Part shown: positions 1 through 8,997 of the stretch, in pieces | Numbering within the stretch: position 1 is the first letter of the stretch | Layout of the letters: each line of letters opens with the position of its first letter | Made by a program: the position numbers and the translations under genes | Notes under the pieces: model-generated | The model's input: the letters and a program-made list of their open reading frames with translations, nothing else | Database searches by the model: none | Told to the model about the DNA's origin: nothing | From: Sphingomonas sp. Root720 | Lineage (GTDB): Bacteria > Pseudomonadota > Alphaproteobacteria > Sphingomonadales > Sphingomonadaceae | Assembly (NCBI RefSeq): GCF_001428605.1 | Contig: NZ_LMID01000010.1 | Span: 124,001 to 188,000, forward strand | DNA: 64,000 bases | Direction of reading: 5' to 3'

Positions 1-271
1 TTGCGAGCGCGAGCGGGTCGGTCGAAAAGGCGTCCGCATGTCCCCGGAACATGTTGCGCGGGAACTGGTCGAACAGGATCACGCCTGCCAGCGCCTCGCG
101 CGCCGAGCCGAGGAAGCTCGCCGGGGTCCGGCTGCGCCATTCCTCCCACAGCTCCCGGAAGCGGTCGACGATCGCCGCGTCGGTCTGGTCCGAGCGGACC
201 CACCAGCGATCGGGCCCGATTTCGCCGAACCAGTAATCGAGGATCGCCGCGGTGGCTTCGGCGGGCTCCAT
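1..271 (-). CDS. DUF924 family protein (partial, C-terminus beyond window edge)
   Basis: The reading frame starts at an ATG on the minus strand at 271 and runs off the left edge, leaving about 90 N-terminal residues. The visible part contains an early DYWFG segment, tryptophans in IGPDRWWVRS, and the hallmark block LFDQFPRNMFRG followed by AFSTDPLALA, which is how DUF924 proteins (all-helical, TPR-like fold) read. The biochemical role of DUF924 is not established. The ATG shares one base with the stop codon of the upstream patatin-like gene (TGATG), so the two are probably translationally coupled. Confidence 0.85.
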   Translation of the reverse strand, partial: MEPAEATAAILDYWFGEIGPDRWWVRSDQTDAAIVDRFRELWEEWRSRTPASFLGSAREALAGVILFDQFPRNMFRGHADAFSTDPLALA

Positions 272-1104
272 CAGCGCCGCACCGGCCTGCGCGGCGGACG
301 GCCCACCAGCGCCCGGATGTCGTCGATCCGTTCCTCTACGGTGCGGCGGCCGATCGCGATCAGCTCGTCGGCGCGCGTGAAGTCGTGGATCTCGACATGG
401 CCGACCGGCAGGGTCAGCGCATAGTCGGGCGGATCGAGCGCCAGCGAGTGGCGCGCCAGTTCGGCCATCAGCAACATCGTGGAAGCTCTAACGACGGCCA
501 TCGACGGATGGTTGCGCGCCGGCCGCGCACGGATCGCCGTGGCGACCCGGCGACCATGATAATCGCCCTGGAGATTGACCGACAGCACCGGCAGGTGGGG
601 GGCTAGTTGCCGCGCCGCCAGGACGGGCACCGGCATCACCACCCCGCCGTCGACCAGGACCTTGCCGTCGAACTGGACCGGCCGGAACAGCCCGGGGATC
701 GCGATCGAGGCCATGATCGCCGGATTGACCGGCCCGCGATCGATGACGACCGGCCGACCCGAGACGAGATCGCAGGCGACGGCGGCGGAGGGGATCAGCA
801 GTTCCTGGAACTGGAGCCGGCTGAAATGCATCTCCAGGTCGCGCAGGATGCCGCGCCCGCCCAGCATGGCGCCGGGCCGGAAATGGATGTCGAGATAGGA
901 GAGCACGCGCAGCCAGTTGGTCGATCGCGCGATCCGTTCGAGCGGGTCGAGCTTGCCCGCCGCATAGGCGACCGCCGCGAGCGCACCGATCGAGGTGCCC
1001 GCCGCCGCGCGGATCGGAATACCGTTGTCCTGCAGCGCGCGGAGGACGCCGATATGCGCCCAGCCGAGCGCCGCTCCTCCACCGAGCGCGATCGCGATAC
1101 CCAT
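271..1104 (-). CDS. Patatin-like phospholipase family protein (RssA-like)
   Basis: A 277-residue protein with the complete patatin signature: a glycine-rich oxyanion segment GGGAALGWAH (residues 8-17), nucleophile elbow GTSIG with Ser38, and DGG with Asp152 as the second dyad member. Family members are serine acyl hydrolases acting on phospholipids or other acyl esters; the natural substrate of the small bacterial RssA/YchK-like group is mostly unknown. No signal peptide is evident, so it is probably cytosolic or membrane-associated. It lies 36 bases downstream of tldD on the same strand and is coupled to the DUF924 gene after it, suggesting a three-gene operon. Confidence 0.9.
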   Translation of the reverse strand: MGIAIALGGGAALGWAHIGVLRALQDNGIPIRAAAGTSIGALAAVAYAAGKLDPLERIARSTNWLRVLSYLDIHFRPGAMLGGRGILRDLEMHFSRLQFQELLIPSAAVACDLVSGRPVVIDRGPVNPAIMASIAIPGLFRPVQFDGKVLVDGGVVMPVPVLAARQLAPHLPVLSVNLQGDYHGRRVATAIRARPARNHPSMAVVRASTMLLMAELARHSLALDPPDYALTLPVGHVEIHDFTRADELIAIGRRTVEERIDDIRALVGRPPRRPVRR

Positions 1105-1140
1105 GGCTATCGGCTGTGGCCCACGACTGTGGACCTTCCG

Positions 1141-2571
1141 TTACGCGGCGGTGCCGCCGACCGTCAGCGCCGAGATCATCACCGTCGGCTGGCCGACGCC
1201 GGCGGGAACCGACTGGCCGCCCTTGCCGCAGATGCCGACGCCCTCGTCGAGCGCCATGTCGTTGCCGATCGCCGTGACCTTGGTGAGGACCGACGGACCG
1301 TCCCCGATCAGCGTCGCGCCTTTGATCGGCACGGTCAGCTTGCCGTTTTCGATCTTGTACGCCTCGGTGCAGGAGAAGACGAACTTCCCGCTGGTGATGT
1401 CGACCTGCCCGCCGCCGAAGCTCTTGGCGTAGATGCCGTTGCCGGCGCGCGCGATGATCTCTTCCGGATCGTCCTCGCCGCCATACATGAAGGTGTTGGT
1501 CATGCGCGGCATCGGCGCATGGGCATAGCTCTCGCGACGGCCGTTGCCGGTCGGGTCGACCCCCATCAGCCGGGCGTTGAGCCGGTCGTGGATATAGCCC
1601 TTCAGGATGCCGTCCTCGATCAGGACGTTGCACTGGGTCGGCGTGCCCTCGTCGTCGATGGTCAGCGATCCGCGCCGGTCGGCGATCGAGCCATCGTCGA
1701 CGACGGTGACGCCCGGCGCCGCGACCCGTTCGCCGATCCGGCCCGAGAAGGCCGAGGTGCCCTTGCGGTTGAAGTCGCCTTCCAGGCCGTGGCCGATCGC
1801 CTCGTGCAGCAGCACGCCGGGCCAGCCGGGTCCGCAGACGACGGTCATCTCGCCGGCGGGTGCGGCGACCGCGTCGAGGTTGACGATCGCCTGGTGGAGC
1901 GCCTCGTCGATCGCCCGGTTCCACTGCGCCGGCTCGAACAGGCGATCGTACAGATAGCGGCCACCCAGGCCAAAGAAACCGGTCTCGCGGCGGCCGTTCT
2001 GCTCGACCACGACCGAGACGTTGAGGCGAACCAGCGGGCGCACGTCGAAGGCGGTGAAGCCGTCGGGACGGACGATCTCGACCACGCTCCACGATCCCGA
2101 CAGGCCGACCGTGACCTGCTGGACGCGCGGGTCGCGGGCGCGCGCTGCGGCGTCGATCTGCTGGCACAACTCTACCTTCCGCGCGAAGGGAATCAGGCCC
2201 AGCGGATCGTCGGCGGTGTAGAGGCGGCTGTTGGTCCGGCGCGGCGGCGCGGCACGGTGGCCGGTCGACGGATCGAGCAGACTCATCGTCTCGCCGGCGC
2301 GGATGATCGCGGCCTCGCTCAGCTCATTGGCGTGGGCGAAGGCGGTCGTCTCACCCGAAACCCCGCGCAGGCCGAAGCCGGCCTGGGTGTTGTAGTCCGC
2401 GGTCTTGAGCCGCCCGTCGTCGAAGCCGAAGCTCTCCGACGACAGATATTGGAGATAGAGCTCGCCGTCGTCGCAGTCCTTGAGCGTCTGCGCGGTGAGA
2501 CGCAGCGCCGCATCGGGATCGAGCGCATCGCGATAGAGGAAATGGCGGGGGTCTGCGGGGAGCATGGTCAT
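1141..2571 (-). CDS. tldD: Metalloprotease TldD
   Basis: A 476-residue protein, the usual TldD length. It carries the zinc-binding motif HEAIGHGLEGD near residue 255, as in the HExxxH motif of the TldD/PmbA peptidase family. TldD works with TldE (PmbA) in an intracellular protease that degrades unfolded peptides and matures some peptide natural products or antitoxins; no tldE is in this window. I chose the ATG at 2571 because an upstream in-frame extension to 2712 encodes a basic, low-complexity sequence unlike TldD and would overlap the neighbouring zinc-finger gene. A second ATG at 2565 is also possible. Confidence 0.93.
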   Translation of the reverse strand: MTMLPADPRHFLYRDALDPDAALRLTAQTLKDCDDGELYLQYLSSESFGFDDGRLKTADYNTQAGFGLRGVSGETTAFAHANELSEAAIIRAGETMSLLDPSTGHRAAPPRRTNSRLYTADDPLGLIPFARKVELCQQIDAAARARDPRVQQVTVGLSGSWSVVEIVRPDGFTAFDVRPLVRLNVSVVVEQNGRRETGFFGLGGRYLYDRLFEPAQWNRAIDEALHQAIVNLDAVAAPAGEMTVVCGPGWPGVLLHEAIGHGLEGDFNRKGTSAFSGRIGERVAAPGVTVVDDGSIADRRGSLTIDDEGTPTQCNVLIEDGILKGYIHDRLNARLMGVDPTGNGRRESYAHAPMPRMTNTFMYGGEDDPEEIIARAGNGIYAKSFGGGQVDITSGKFVFSCTEAYKIENGKLTVPIKGATLIGDGPSVLTKVTAIGNDMALDEGVGICGKGGQSVPAGVGQPTVMISALTVGGTAA

Positions 2572-2644
2572 GGGGCCGATATAGGCGCTCCGACGCGAAG
2601 CCCAATAGCGATATTTGCAGGAACGGCGCCCTACCCGCCATCCG

Positions 2645-2851
2645 TCAATGGTGCGCGGGCGCGCCCTTGCCGTCGAGGACGAAGCGGCGGTCGCAATAGC
2701 CGCAGTCGGCATAGCCGAGGTCGGCGTCGATCTCGATGAACACGCGCGGATGGCCGAGGGCCTCGCCGCCGGGGATATCGCTCGCGCCGTCGCAGACGAC
2801 GCGGGTCGAGGTGACGGTGACGGTTTCGGGAGTCGGCGCCGGAATGCTCAT
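2645..2851 (-). CDS. CHCC-type zinc-finger domain protein
   Basis: A 68-residue protein. Its C-terminal half reads GHPRVFIEID then CGYCDRRFVL, the pattern of the zf-CHCC family: one early Cys (residue 20), a His, and a CxxC pair that bind zinc. The family includes the mitochondrial complex I subunit NDUFS6, and bacterial homologues in alphaproteobacteria are small stand-alone proteins thought to serve complex I or a related function. That role is family knowledge, not shown here. It sits upstream of tldD on the same strand with a 73-base gap. Confidence 0.85.
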   Translation of the reverse strand: MSIPAPTPETVTVTSTRVVCDGASDIPGGEALGHPRVFIEIDADLGYADCGYCDRRFVLDGKGAPAHH

Positions 2852-2903
2852 ATGCGCCGATTAGCAAGCGGCGGGACGACGCGCAACGCCCGGAACGACC
2901 CGT

Positions 2904-3221
2904 TCAGCGCCCGAAGCGGCTATTCTCGAAAGCGATGGCGATCTGCCCGTTCTCGCCGACCGGTGCGACCGCCGATCCGAATACGCCACGCGCGCCGCCG
3001 GTGCCGACGAACATGCCGACCTCGCCATGCACGCCGCGATCGAGCCCGTTGATCGCGGGTTCGCCGATCATCCTGGGCGCGCGCGCCGCGGCAGCGTCGA
3101 GGAGCTTCTCCTTGGCCTCGGGGCTGAGCGCCACCACCGTCTCCTCGGCAACAGCCGCCGATGCTGCCAGCAGCGCGGCGAGCGCAAGACCATATCGTGC
3201 AAGGGAGCGATGTGCTGTCAT
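2904..3221 (-). CDS. Hypothetical exported protein
   Basis: A 105-residue protein with a clear N-terminal signal peptide: basic MTAHRSLARYG, hydrophobic core LALAALLAASAAVA, and likely cleavage after AVA. The mature part is rich in Ala and Gly and contains no motif I recognise, though it appears adapted to the periplasm. The ATG at 3221 is chosen because it places the signal peptide at the N-terminus; a longer frame exists but adds an arginine-rich stretch. It is divergent from the RNase H-like gene, with 35 bases between starts. Confidence 0.7.
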   Translation of the reverse strand: MTAHRSLARYGLALAALLAASAAVAEETVVALSPEAKEKLLDAAAARAPRMIGEPAINGLDRGVHGEVGMFVGTGGARGVFGSAVAPVGENGQIAIAFENSRFGR

Positions 3222-3256
3222 GGGTCGGATGATGATAGCCGACAAGTGAAGCGCAG

Positions 3257-3643
3257 GTGAACGAAAAGCACGACGCCCCGGTAAAGATCTACTTCGATGG
3301 CGGCTGCAGGCCCAATCCGGGCGCAATGGAGACCGCCGCCGTGCTGCGCGGCGTCGCCCATTTCCGGCGCGATCTGGGCGACGGCAGCAACGAGGACGCC
3401 GAATGGCTCGCCCTGCTGCACGCTCTGGAGCTGGCCGCGAGCCGGGACGAGACCGACCTCATCCTGATCGGCGATTCGCTGTCGGTCATTCGCCAGGCGC
3501 GCGGCGTCCAGCGCGGCGACTGCGATCGCATCGCGCGCTACCGCGCACTGGCGCGCGGCTTCGCCCGGGTGCGGCTGCGCCATGTCGGGCGATCGCAGAA
3601 CCTGGCCGGCATCGCGCTCGACAAGGCGCGCCGAGGCCGCTGA
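3257..3643 (+). CDS. RNase H-like (reverse-transcriptase-like) family protein
   Basis: A 128-residue protein starting at GTG 3257. It has the RNase H fold signature: beta-1 with YFDGGCRPNPG (Asp14), an acidic residue in the following helix (Glu46 or Glu49 in NEDAEW), and GDS (Asp73). RNase HI enzymes cleave RNA in RNA-DNA hybrids. The fourth canonical carboxylate, normally in an N-x-x-A-D-x-L-A motif near the C-terminus, reads NLAGIAL here, so the Asp seems to be absent. It may be a nuclease with altered metal binding or a non-catalytic member. Confidence 0.75.
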   Translation: MNEKHDAPVKIYFDGGCRPNPGAMETAAVLRGVAHFRRDLGDGSNEDAEWLALLHALELAASRDETDLILIGDSLSVIRQARGVQRGDCDRIARYRALARGFARVRLRHVGRSQNLAGIALDKARRGR

Positions 3644-3741
3644 CCGATTCCGTTCGGCCCGCGATCGACTCGCACCGGCGCAACGACTCCTGACAGGCCG
3701 GCCATTGCCGCGCATGACGGGCGCGGGAGGAGCGGTTGCCG

Positions 3742-4677
3742 ATGAACGTCCGGATTCTTGCAGGCTGGACGACGGCCCTGACCGTCACCGCGCTCGTCCT
3801 CGCCGGCTGCGGCAGGAAGGCGGTGCGGACCCCATCGCAGGTCCCGCCCGCAACCAGCCTTCCCCGACCCACGCCGCCATCGGGCGCGATCGAGAATCTG
3901 CGCCTGCCCGAAAGCGACGGCAAGGGCGGCTATCGCACCGTCAATTCGGACCTCTCCGTGGCGGAGGCGATGTGGCACCTGCGTTCGGCGCTCAACGTCG
4001 CCGCCCTGACCTGCGACCGGAACGGCACGCTCGGCCTCGCCGCCAGCTACAACCGCCTGCTCGGCCGCCAGCGCAGGACGCTGGCCGCGGCCTATCGCGC
4101 CGAGGGGACCCGCTTCGGCAGCGCCGCCGCGACCGACGCGCATGTCACCCAGGTCTATAATTTCTTCGCCCAACCGCCCGCCCAGTCCCGTTTCTGCGCC
4201 GCCGCGGCCAAGGTCGCGACCGAGGCCGCCGCCGTGCCGGCCGAGAAGCTGTCGGACTTCGCCCCCGCCGCGCTCGACCGGCTCACCACGCCGTTCACCG
4301 ACTTCTATCGGGATTATGCCCGCTATCAGGTCGCGCTGGCGGATTGGAAGAAGGGCGACCGCTCGCCCGCGCGGCCCGCGGTGGCGCTGGCGATGCGGGC
4401 GGCCCCGGCGATCGCGCCGGTCTCCTCGTCGGAGCCGCCCTGGCGCATCCAGCTTGGCGCCTATTCGGGCGACCGCGCCGCGCGCGATGCCTGGGGCCGG
4501 ATCCGCCAGCGGATGAAAGGCGCCGCCGATTTCGAGCCGCACTACGAAGACGTGCCCGACAGCAAGCTGGTCCGCGTCCGCATCGGCCCGGTCAGCGATC
4601 GCGGCCAGGCGATCGCCCTGTGCGCCGCCGCCGCCGGCGCGGGCCTCGACTGCCTGCCGGTCCCACCTAGGGCCTGA
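3742..4677 (+). CDS. SPOR-domain lipoprotein
   Basis: A roughly 311-residue protein with a lipoprotein signal ending in the lipobox LVLAGC (acylated Cys about residue 23), a middle helical region, and a C-terminal SPOR-type domain (about residues 230-305, beginning WRIQLGAYSGDRAARDAW). SPOR domains bind denuded peptidoglycan glycan strands, typically at the division septum, so an envelope role is likely. The start is uncertain: an ATG at 3742 lies 11 bases after GGAGG (3726-3730), whereas an in-frame TTG at 3736 is better spaced at 5 bases; the difference is two residues. Confidence 0.75.
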   Translation: MNVRILAGWTTALTVTALVLAGCGRKAVRTPSQVPPATSLPRPTPPSGAIENLRLPESDGKGGYRTVNSDLSVAEAMWHLRSALNVAALTCDRNGTLGLAASYNRLLGRQRRTLAAAYRAEGTRFGSAAATDAHVTQVYNFFAQPPAQSRFCAAAAKVATEAAAVPAEKLSDFAPAALDRLTTPFTDFYRDYARYQVALADWKKGDRSPARPAVALAMRAAPAIAPVSSSEPPWRIQLGAYSGDRAARDAWGRIRQRMKGAADFEPHYEDVPDSKLVRVRIGPVSDRGQAIALCAAAAGAGLDCLPVPPRA

Positions 4678-4729
4678 GCCCCGCATCTTCCTTTTGCGCG
4701 AGCGCCCGCCACCCGCTATGCCCCCCGCC

Positions 4730-5653
4730 ATGAGCGACGCGGCGATCAGCATCCGGGGCCTTTCCAAGATCTACAAGGGCGGCAAGCAGGCCCTGTTCGA
4801 CGTGGATCTTGAGATACCGCGAGGTCAGATATTCGGGCTGCTAGGCCCCAATGGCGCGGGCAAGTCGACGACGATCAACATCCTCGCCGGGCTGGTCAAC
4901 AAGAGCGCGGGCCAGGTGTCGATCTGGGGTTTCGATATCGACAGGGACCCGCGCAACGCCAAGGCGTCGATCGGCATCGTCCCGCAGGAAATCGTCTTCG
5001 ATCCCTTCTTCACCCCGCGCGAGACGCTGGACAACCAGGCCGGCTTCTACGGCGTCCCGAAGGACCGACGGCTGACCGACGAGCTCCTGCGCGCCGTCCA
5101 CCTCGAGGACAAGGCCGACGCCTATGCGCGCTCGCTGTCCGGCGGCATGAAGCGGCGCCTGCTGGTCGCCAAGGCAATGGTCCATTCGCCGCCGGTGCTG
5201 GTTCTCGACGAACCCACCGCCGGCGTCGACGTCGAGCTGCGCCAGCAGCTGTGGGAATATGTGCGCGAGCTCAACGCCAACGGCGTGACCGTGGTGCTCA
5301 CCACCCATTATCTCGAAGAGGCCGAGGAGCTTTGCGATCGGATCGCAATCATCAACCATGGCCGGGTGATCGCCAACGAGCCGACCCGCGAGCTGGTCGG
5401 AAAGGCGCAGGAAAAGGCGGTCTCGGTGACCGTCGACCGCGACCTCGACAAGGCCCCCGACGCCATCTGCTTCGACAAGGTCGAGCTGAAGGGCAGCCGC
5501 ACCCTCGTCATCACCTATTCCAAGGACAAGGTGAATGCGGGCGAGGTGCTGGCGGCGGTGCAGAAGAACGGTCTCGGCATCGTCGACGTCTCGACCCAGG
5601 AAGCCGACCTGGAGGATGTGTTCCTGGCCTTGACGCGCGCGGGTAATGACTGA
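4730..5653 (+). CDS. ABC transporter ATP-binding protein (ABC-2 type exporter)
   Basis: A 307-residue ABC ATPase with Walker A GPNGAGKST (39-47), signature LSGGM (136-140), Walker B VLVLDE (156-161) and the H-loop His193, followed by a C-terminal domain typical of YadG/CcmA-like ATPases that pair with ABC-2 permeases for export. No permease gene is adjacent in this window, so the substrate is unknown. The ATG at 4730 gives a standard N-terminus (ISIRGLSKIYKGG); an upstream ATG adds only a proline-rich tail. Its end overlaps the start of nadB by 8 bases, so the two are probably co-transcribed although functionally unrelated. Confidence 0.9.
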   Translation: MSDAAISIRGLSKIYKGGKQALFDVDLEIPRGQIFGLLGPNGAGKSTTINILAGLVNKSAGQVSIWGFDIDRDPRNAKASIGIVPQEIVFDPFFTPRETLDNQAGFYGVPKDRRLTDELLRAVHLEDKADAYARSLSGGMKRRLLVAKAMVHSPPVLVLDEPTAGVDVELRQQLWEYVRELNANGVTVVLTTHYLEEAEELCDRIAIINHGRVIANEPTRELVGKAQEKAVSVTVDRDLDKAPDAICFDKVELKGSRTLVITYSKDKVNAGEVLAAVQKNGLGIVDVSTQEADLEDVFLALTRAGND

Positions 5654-7241
5654 GCACCGGTTCGATGTCGTCGTGATAGGATCGGGTGCCGCGGGCCTGA
5701 CCGCGGCGCTCAATCTTGCCGATCGCTTCAGGGTCGGCGTGCTCGCCAAGGCGGGCATCTCCGACGGATCGACCGCCTGGGCGCAGGGCGGCATCGCCGC
5801 CGTGCTGGAACCCGGCGACACCTTCGAATCGCACATCGAGGACACGATGGTGGCGGGCGCCGGGCTCAACGACCGCGAGTCGGTGGAGTTCGTCGTCGAA
5901 CATGCCCCGCGCGCGATCGAGAAGCTGGCGGCGCTGGGCGTTCCCTTCAATCCCGGCGAGGCCGGCGACAAGGACCGCTGGCACCTGACGCGCGAGGGCG
6001 GGCACAGCCACCGCCGGATCGTCCATGTCGACGACGCGACCGGCCACGCCGTCCAGCTGGCGCTTGAAAAGGCGGCCGTCGCGCATCCCAACATCACGCT
6101 GTTCCCCGACCGTGCCGCGATCGACCTCGTCACCAGCCGGCATGGCGAACGCTATTCGGGCGACGGCCATGTCTGGGGCGTCTATGCGGTCGATCGCGCG
6201 ACCGGCGCGATCGAGACCTTCACCGGCCGTGCGACCGTGCTCGCGACCGGCGGCGCCAGCCGCGCCTATCTCTTCTCGACGTCCCCTCGCGGCGCGACCG
6301 GCGACGGCATCGCCATGGCGTGGCGCGCGGGCTGCCGTGTCTCCAACATGGAGTTCATGCAGTTCCACCCGACCTGCCTGTACAATCTGGAGGTCAAGAA
6401 TTTCCTGATCACCGAGGCGATGCGCGGCGAGGGTGGACAGCTCAAGCTCCCCACGACCGGCCGGCGCTTCATGCCGCGCTTCGACAAACGGGCCGAGCTG
6501 GCGCCGCGAGACATCGTCGCCCGTGCGATCGATCACGAGATCAAACGTCTCGGTCTCGACTATGTCCATCTCGACATCAGCCACCAGCCGGCCGATTTCG
6601 TCATCGGCCATTTCCCGACGATCCACGCGAAGCTGCTCGGGCTCGGCATCGACATCACGAAGGAACCGATCCCGATCGTGCCCGCTGCCCATTATACCTG
6701 CGGCGGCGTGATGGTCGATCTGGACGGCCGGACGGACCTGCCCGGCCTCTATGCGGCGGGTGAGGTCACCCAGTCGGGCCTGCACGGCGCCAACCGCCTC
6801 GCCTCCAACTCGCTGCTCGAATGCTTCGTGTTCGGGGATGCGGCGGCCGAGCATATCAAGCGCCATTTCGACGACATGCCCCCGCCGCCGCCGATCCGGC
6901 CGTGGGACGAAAGCCGGGTCACCGATTCGGACGAGGAGGTGATCGTCCAGCACAACTGGCGCGAGATCCGCCGTTTCATGTGGGATTATGTCGGGATCGT
7001 CCGGACGACCAAGCGGCTCGAGCGCGCCGCGCATCGGGTCGCGATGCTGCGACAGGAAGTCGCCGACTATTACGGCAATTTCCGCGTCACCTCGGACCTG
7101 ATCGAACTGCGCAACCTGCTCGACGTCGCCGACCTGATCGTGCGCTCCGCGCTCCACCGCAAGGAGAGCCGGGGCCTGCACTATACGCTCGACTTCCCGG
7201 ACATGCTCGACGAGGCGAAGGACACGATCCTGGTCCCCTGA
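5646..7241 (+). CDS. nadB: L-aspartate oxidase
   Basis: A 531-residue flavoprotein with an N-terminal FAD dinucleotide-binding motif VVVIGSGAAGLTAAL (GSGAAG at 12-17), the substrate-loop sequence STAWAQGGIAAV (from residue 42) and REGGHSHRRIVH, all characteristic of NadB within the succinate dehydrogenase/fumarate reductase flavoprotein family. It oxidises L-aspartate to iminoaspartate, the first step of de novo NAD synthesis. Neither nadA nor nadC is adjacent. The start overlaps the ABC ATPase gene by 8 bases. The downstream gene is convergent. Confidence 0.95.
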   Translation: MTEHRFDVVVIGSGAAGLTAALNLADRFRVGVLAKAGISDGSTAWAQGGIAAVLEPGDTFESHIEDTMVAGAGLNDRESVEFVVEHAPRAIEKLAALGVPFNPGEAGDKDRWHLTREGGHSHRRIVHVDDATGHAVQLALEKAAVAHPNITLFPDRAAIDLVTSRHGERYSGDGHVWGVYAVDRATGAIETFTGRATVLATGGASRAYLFSTSPRGATGDGIAMAWRAGCRVSNMEFMQFHPTCLYNLEVKNFLITEAMRGEGGQLKLPTTGRRFMPRFDKRAELAPRDIVARAIDHEIKRLGLDYVHLDISHQPADFVIGHFPTIHAKLLGLGIDITKEPIPIVPAAHYTCGGVMVDLDGRTDLPGLYAAGEVTQSGLHGANRLASNSLLECFVFGDAAAEHIKRHFDDMPPPPPIRPWDESRVTDSDEEVIVQHNWREIRRFMWDYVGIVRTTKRLERAAHRVAMLRQEVADYYGNFRVTSDLIELRNLLDVADLIVRSALHRKESRGLHYTLDFPDMLDEAKDTILVP

Positions 7242-7259
7242 CCTGCCGGGCATCCCGGA

Positions 7260-7724
7260 TCACGCGCCCGCCGCCGCCCGGATCGGTAGTGGCTCGGCCG
7301 GCCGTGCGAGCAACAGGCTGTCGGCCACCCAGCGCTCGCGCGCCATATGCGCCTTCACCTTGGCCAGCAGCGCCACCACCGCCGGTCGATAGCTCGACCA
7401 GTGCGCGGCGATATCGAGGTTGGTGCAGCGTGCGACATGCTCGAGGAACTCCGCGCCCATCGCCTCGCATTCGCGCTTCATCTGCTCGGCCAGGCGCGCC
7501 TTGTCGGGCGGGCCGTTGCGGATGATCGGGTTGAACAGCTCATGATGCTTGAAGGCCTGGTAGGCCGCCAGGATGCGGGTCAGCTCCCAGCGCGACCGGC
7601 TGAGCAAGCCTGGATCCGGCTCGGCACAGGGTGCGAGCAGGTCGTCCCCCCGCCGGATCACGGCGAGCGCCTTGGCCTGATGCTCGTCGAGCCTGGCCAG
7701 CAAAATTTCGCGTTGCGATATCAT
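7260..7724 (-). CDS. Hypothetical helical protein, possibly hemerythrin-like
   Basis: A 154-residue protein that is almost entirely helical by composition. It contains AFKHHELFNPII, EFLEHVARC and KAHMARERW, an arrangement of His/Glu residues on successive helices resembling the four-helix hemerythrin HHE bundle that binds a di-iron site, but the full metal-ligand set cannot be confirmed by eye. I take the ATG at 7724 because it gives MISQREILLARLDEHQ; the frame stays open far upstream antisense to nhaA, which is coincidental. It is convergent with nadB and divergent from nhaA. Confidence 0.55.
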   Translation of the reverse strand: MISQREILLARLDEHQAKALAVIRRGDDLLAPCAEPDPGLLSRSRWELTRILAAYQAFKHHELFNPIIRNGPPDKARLAEQMKRECEAMGAEFLEHVARCTNLDIAAHWSSYRPAVVALLAKVKAHMARERWVADSLLLARPAEPLPIRAAAGA

Positions 7725-7853
7725 GCCCCCAGCGCTGAACGAAGATGATGACCGGGGGGTTACCATTCCGCCATCTGCGGCCGGATTTGCGACCAAGGTA
7801 TGAGAAAGCCGGAAGATTTCGACAATCGCGGCACAAACCTCTAGTCTCGAACG

Positions 7854-8984
7854 ATGCGTACATTGCTCCGAAGCTTCCTGATGACCGAGGCCGCCGGCGG
7901 AATCATCCTGATCGTCGCCGCGAGCGCAGCGATGATTGTCGCCAACAGCCCTTTGGCTCCCACCTATTTCGAACTTCTCCATGCGAAGTTCGGCCCGCTC
8001 AGCCTGCTGCACTGGATCAACGATGCGCTGATGGCGCTGTTCTTCCTGCTGGTCGGCCTGGAAATAAAGCGCGAATTCCTGCGCGGCCACCTCTCCCGCT
8101 GGTCGGACCGCGTGCTGCCCTGCATCGCGGCGGCGGCGGGCATGGTGGTGCCGGCGCTGTTCTACCTGAGCTTCGTCGGCGGAATGGACGATCTCGCCCG
8201 CGGCTGGGCGATCCCGACCGCGACCGACATAGCCTTCGCGATCGGCGTGCTCGCACTGCTCGGCAGCCGCGCGCCCGCATCGCTCAAGCTGTTCCTGACG
8301 ACGATCGCGATCGTCGACGACATGGGCGCGGTCGCGATCATCGCGCTGGCCTACACCGCCTCGATCAGCGGCCCGGCGCTGCTGGCCACCGCGGTCATCC
8401 TCGCGGTCATGGTCGGGCTCGGCCGGCTCGGCGTCAGAATGCTGTGGCCGTATCTGCTTCTCGCGGCGCTGCTGTGGCTCGCAGTGCTGCTGTCGGGCGT
8501 CCATGCGACGATTGCCGGCGTGCTCGCCGCGCTCGCAATCCCACTGGGCAACGACGACAATTCGCCGCTCGAACGGCTCGAACATCGCCTCCACCCCTGG
8601 GTGGCCTTCGCGATCGTGCCGTTGTTCGGCTTCGCCAATGCCGGCGTCTCCTTCGGGGGGATCGGCATGGAACAGCTTCTGGCGCCCCTACCGCTCGGCA
8701 TCGCGGCAGGCCTTTTCCTCGGCAAGCAGATCGGCATCTTCGGCAGTGTCCGTCTGGCCGTCGCACTCGGCCTCGCGCAACGCCCGGCGGGCGCCGGCTG
8801 GACGCAGGTCTATGGCGTGGCCCTGCTCTGCGGGATCGGCTTCACGATGAGCCTGTTCATCGGCGGCCTGGCCTTCCGGGATCCGCTGCTGGTCGACGAG
8901 GTGAAGATCGGCGTGCTGGGCGGATCGATCCTGTCCGCGATCGGCGGCTATGTGCTGCTGCGGTGGAGCGGCGGGAAAAAATAA
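7854..8984 (+). CDS. nhaA: Na+/H+ antiporter NhaA
   Basis: A 376-residue polytopic inner-membrane protein with NhaA signatures: [21 protein letters not shown] near residue 50, the [10 protein letters not shown] motif (Thr124-Asp125, matching the discontinuous helix TM4 of E. coli NhaA) and AIVDDMGAV with Asp155/Asp156 corresponding to the Asp pair that binds Na+ and H+. It exports sodium in exchange for protons for pH and salt homeostasis. A 129-base intergenic region separates it from the divergent hemerythrin-like gene; I see no clear operator in it. Confidence 0.95.
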   Translation: MRTLLRSFLMTEAAGGIILIVAASAAMIVANSPLAPTYFELLHAKFGPLSLLHWINDALMALFFLLVGLEIKREFLRGHLSRWSDRVLPCIAAAAGMVVPALFYLSFVGGMDDLARGWAIPTATDIAFAIGVLALLGSRAPASLKLFLTTIAIVDDMGAVAIIALAYTASISGPALLATAVILAVMVGLGRLGVRMLWPYLLLAALLWLAVLLSGVHATIAGVLAALAIPLGNDDNSPLERLEHRLHPWVAFAIVPLFGFANAGVSFGGIGMEQLLAPLPLGIAAGLFLGKQIGIFGSVRLAVALGLAQRPAGAGWTQVYGVALLCGIGFTMSLFIGGLAFRDPLLVDEVKIGVLGGSILSAIGGYVLLRWSGGKK

Positions 8985-8997
8985 CCCGGCGTATGGC

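Noticed and set aside
607-2739. Long plus-strand reading frame of about 710 codons antisense to tldD
   Set aside because: It is rich in Arg, Ala and Gly without family motifs and overlaps tldD, which has a complete metalloprotease motif. High GC keeps antisense frames open.
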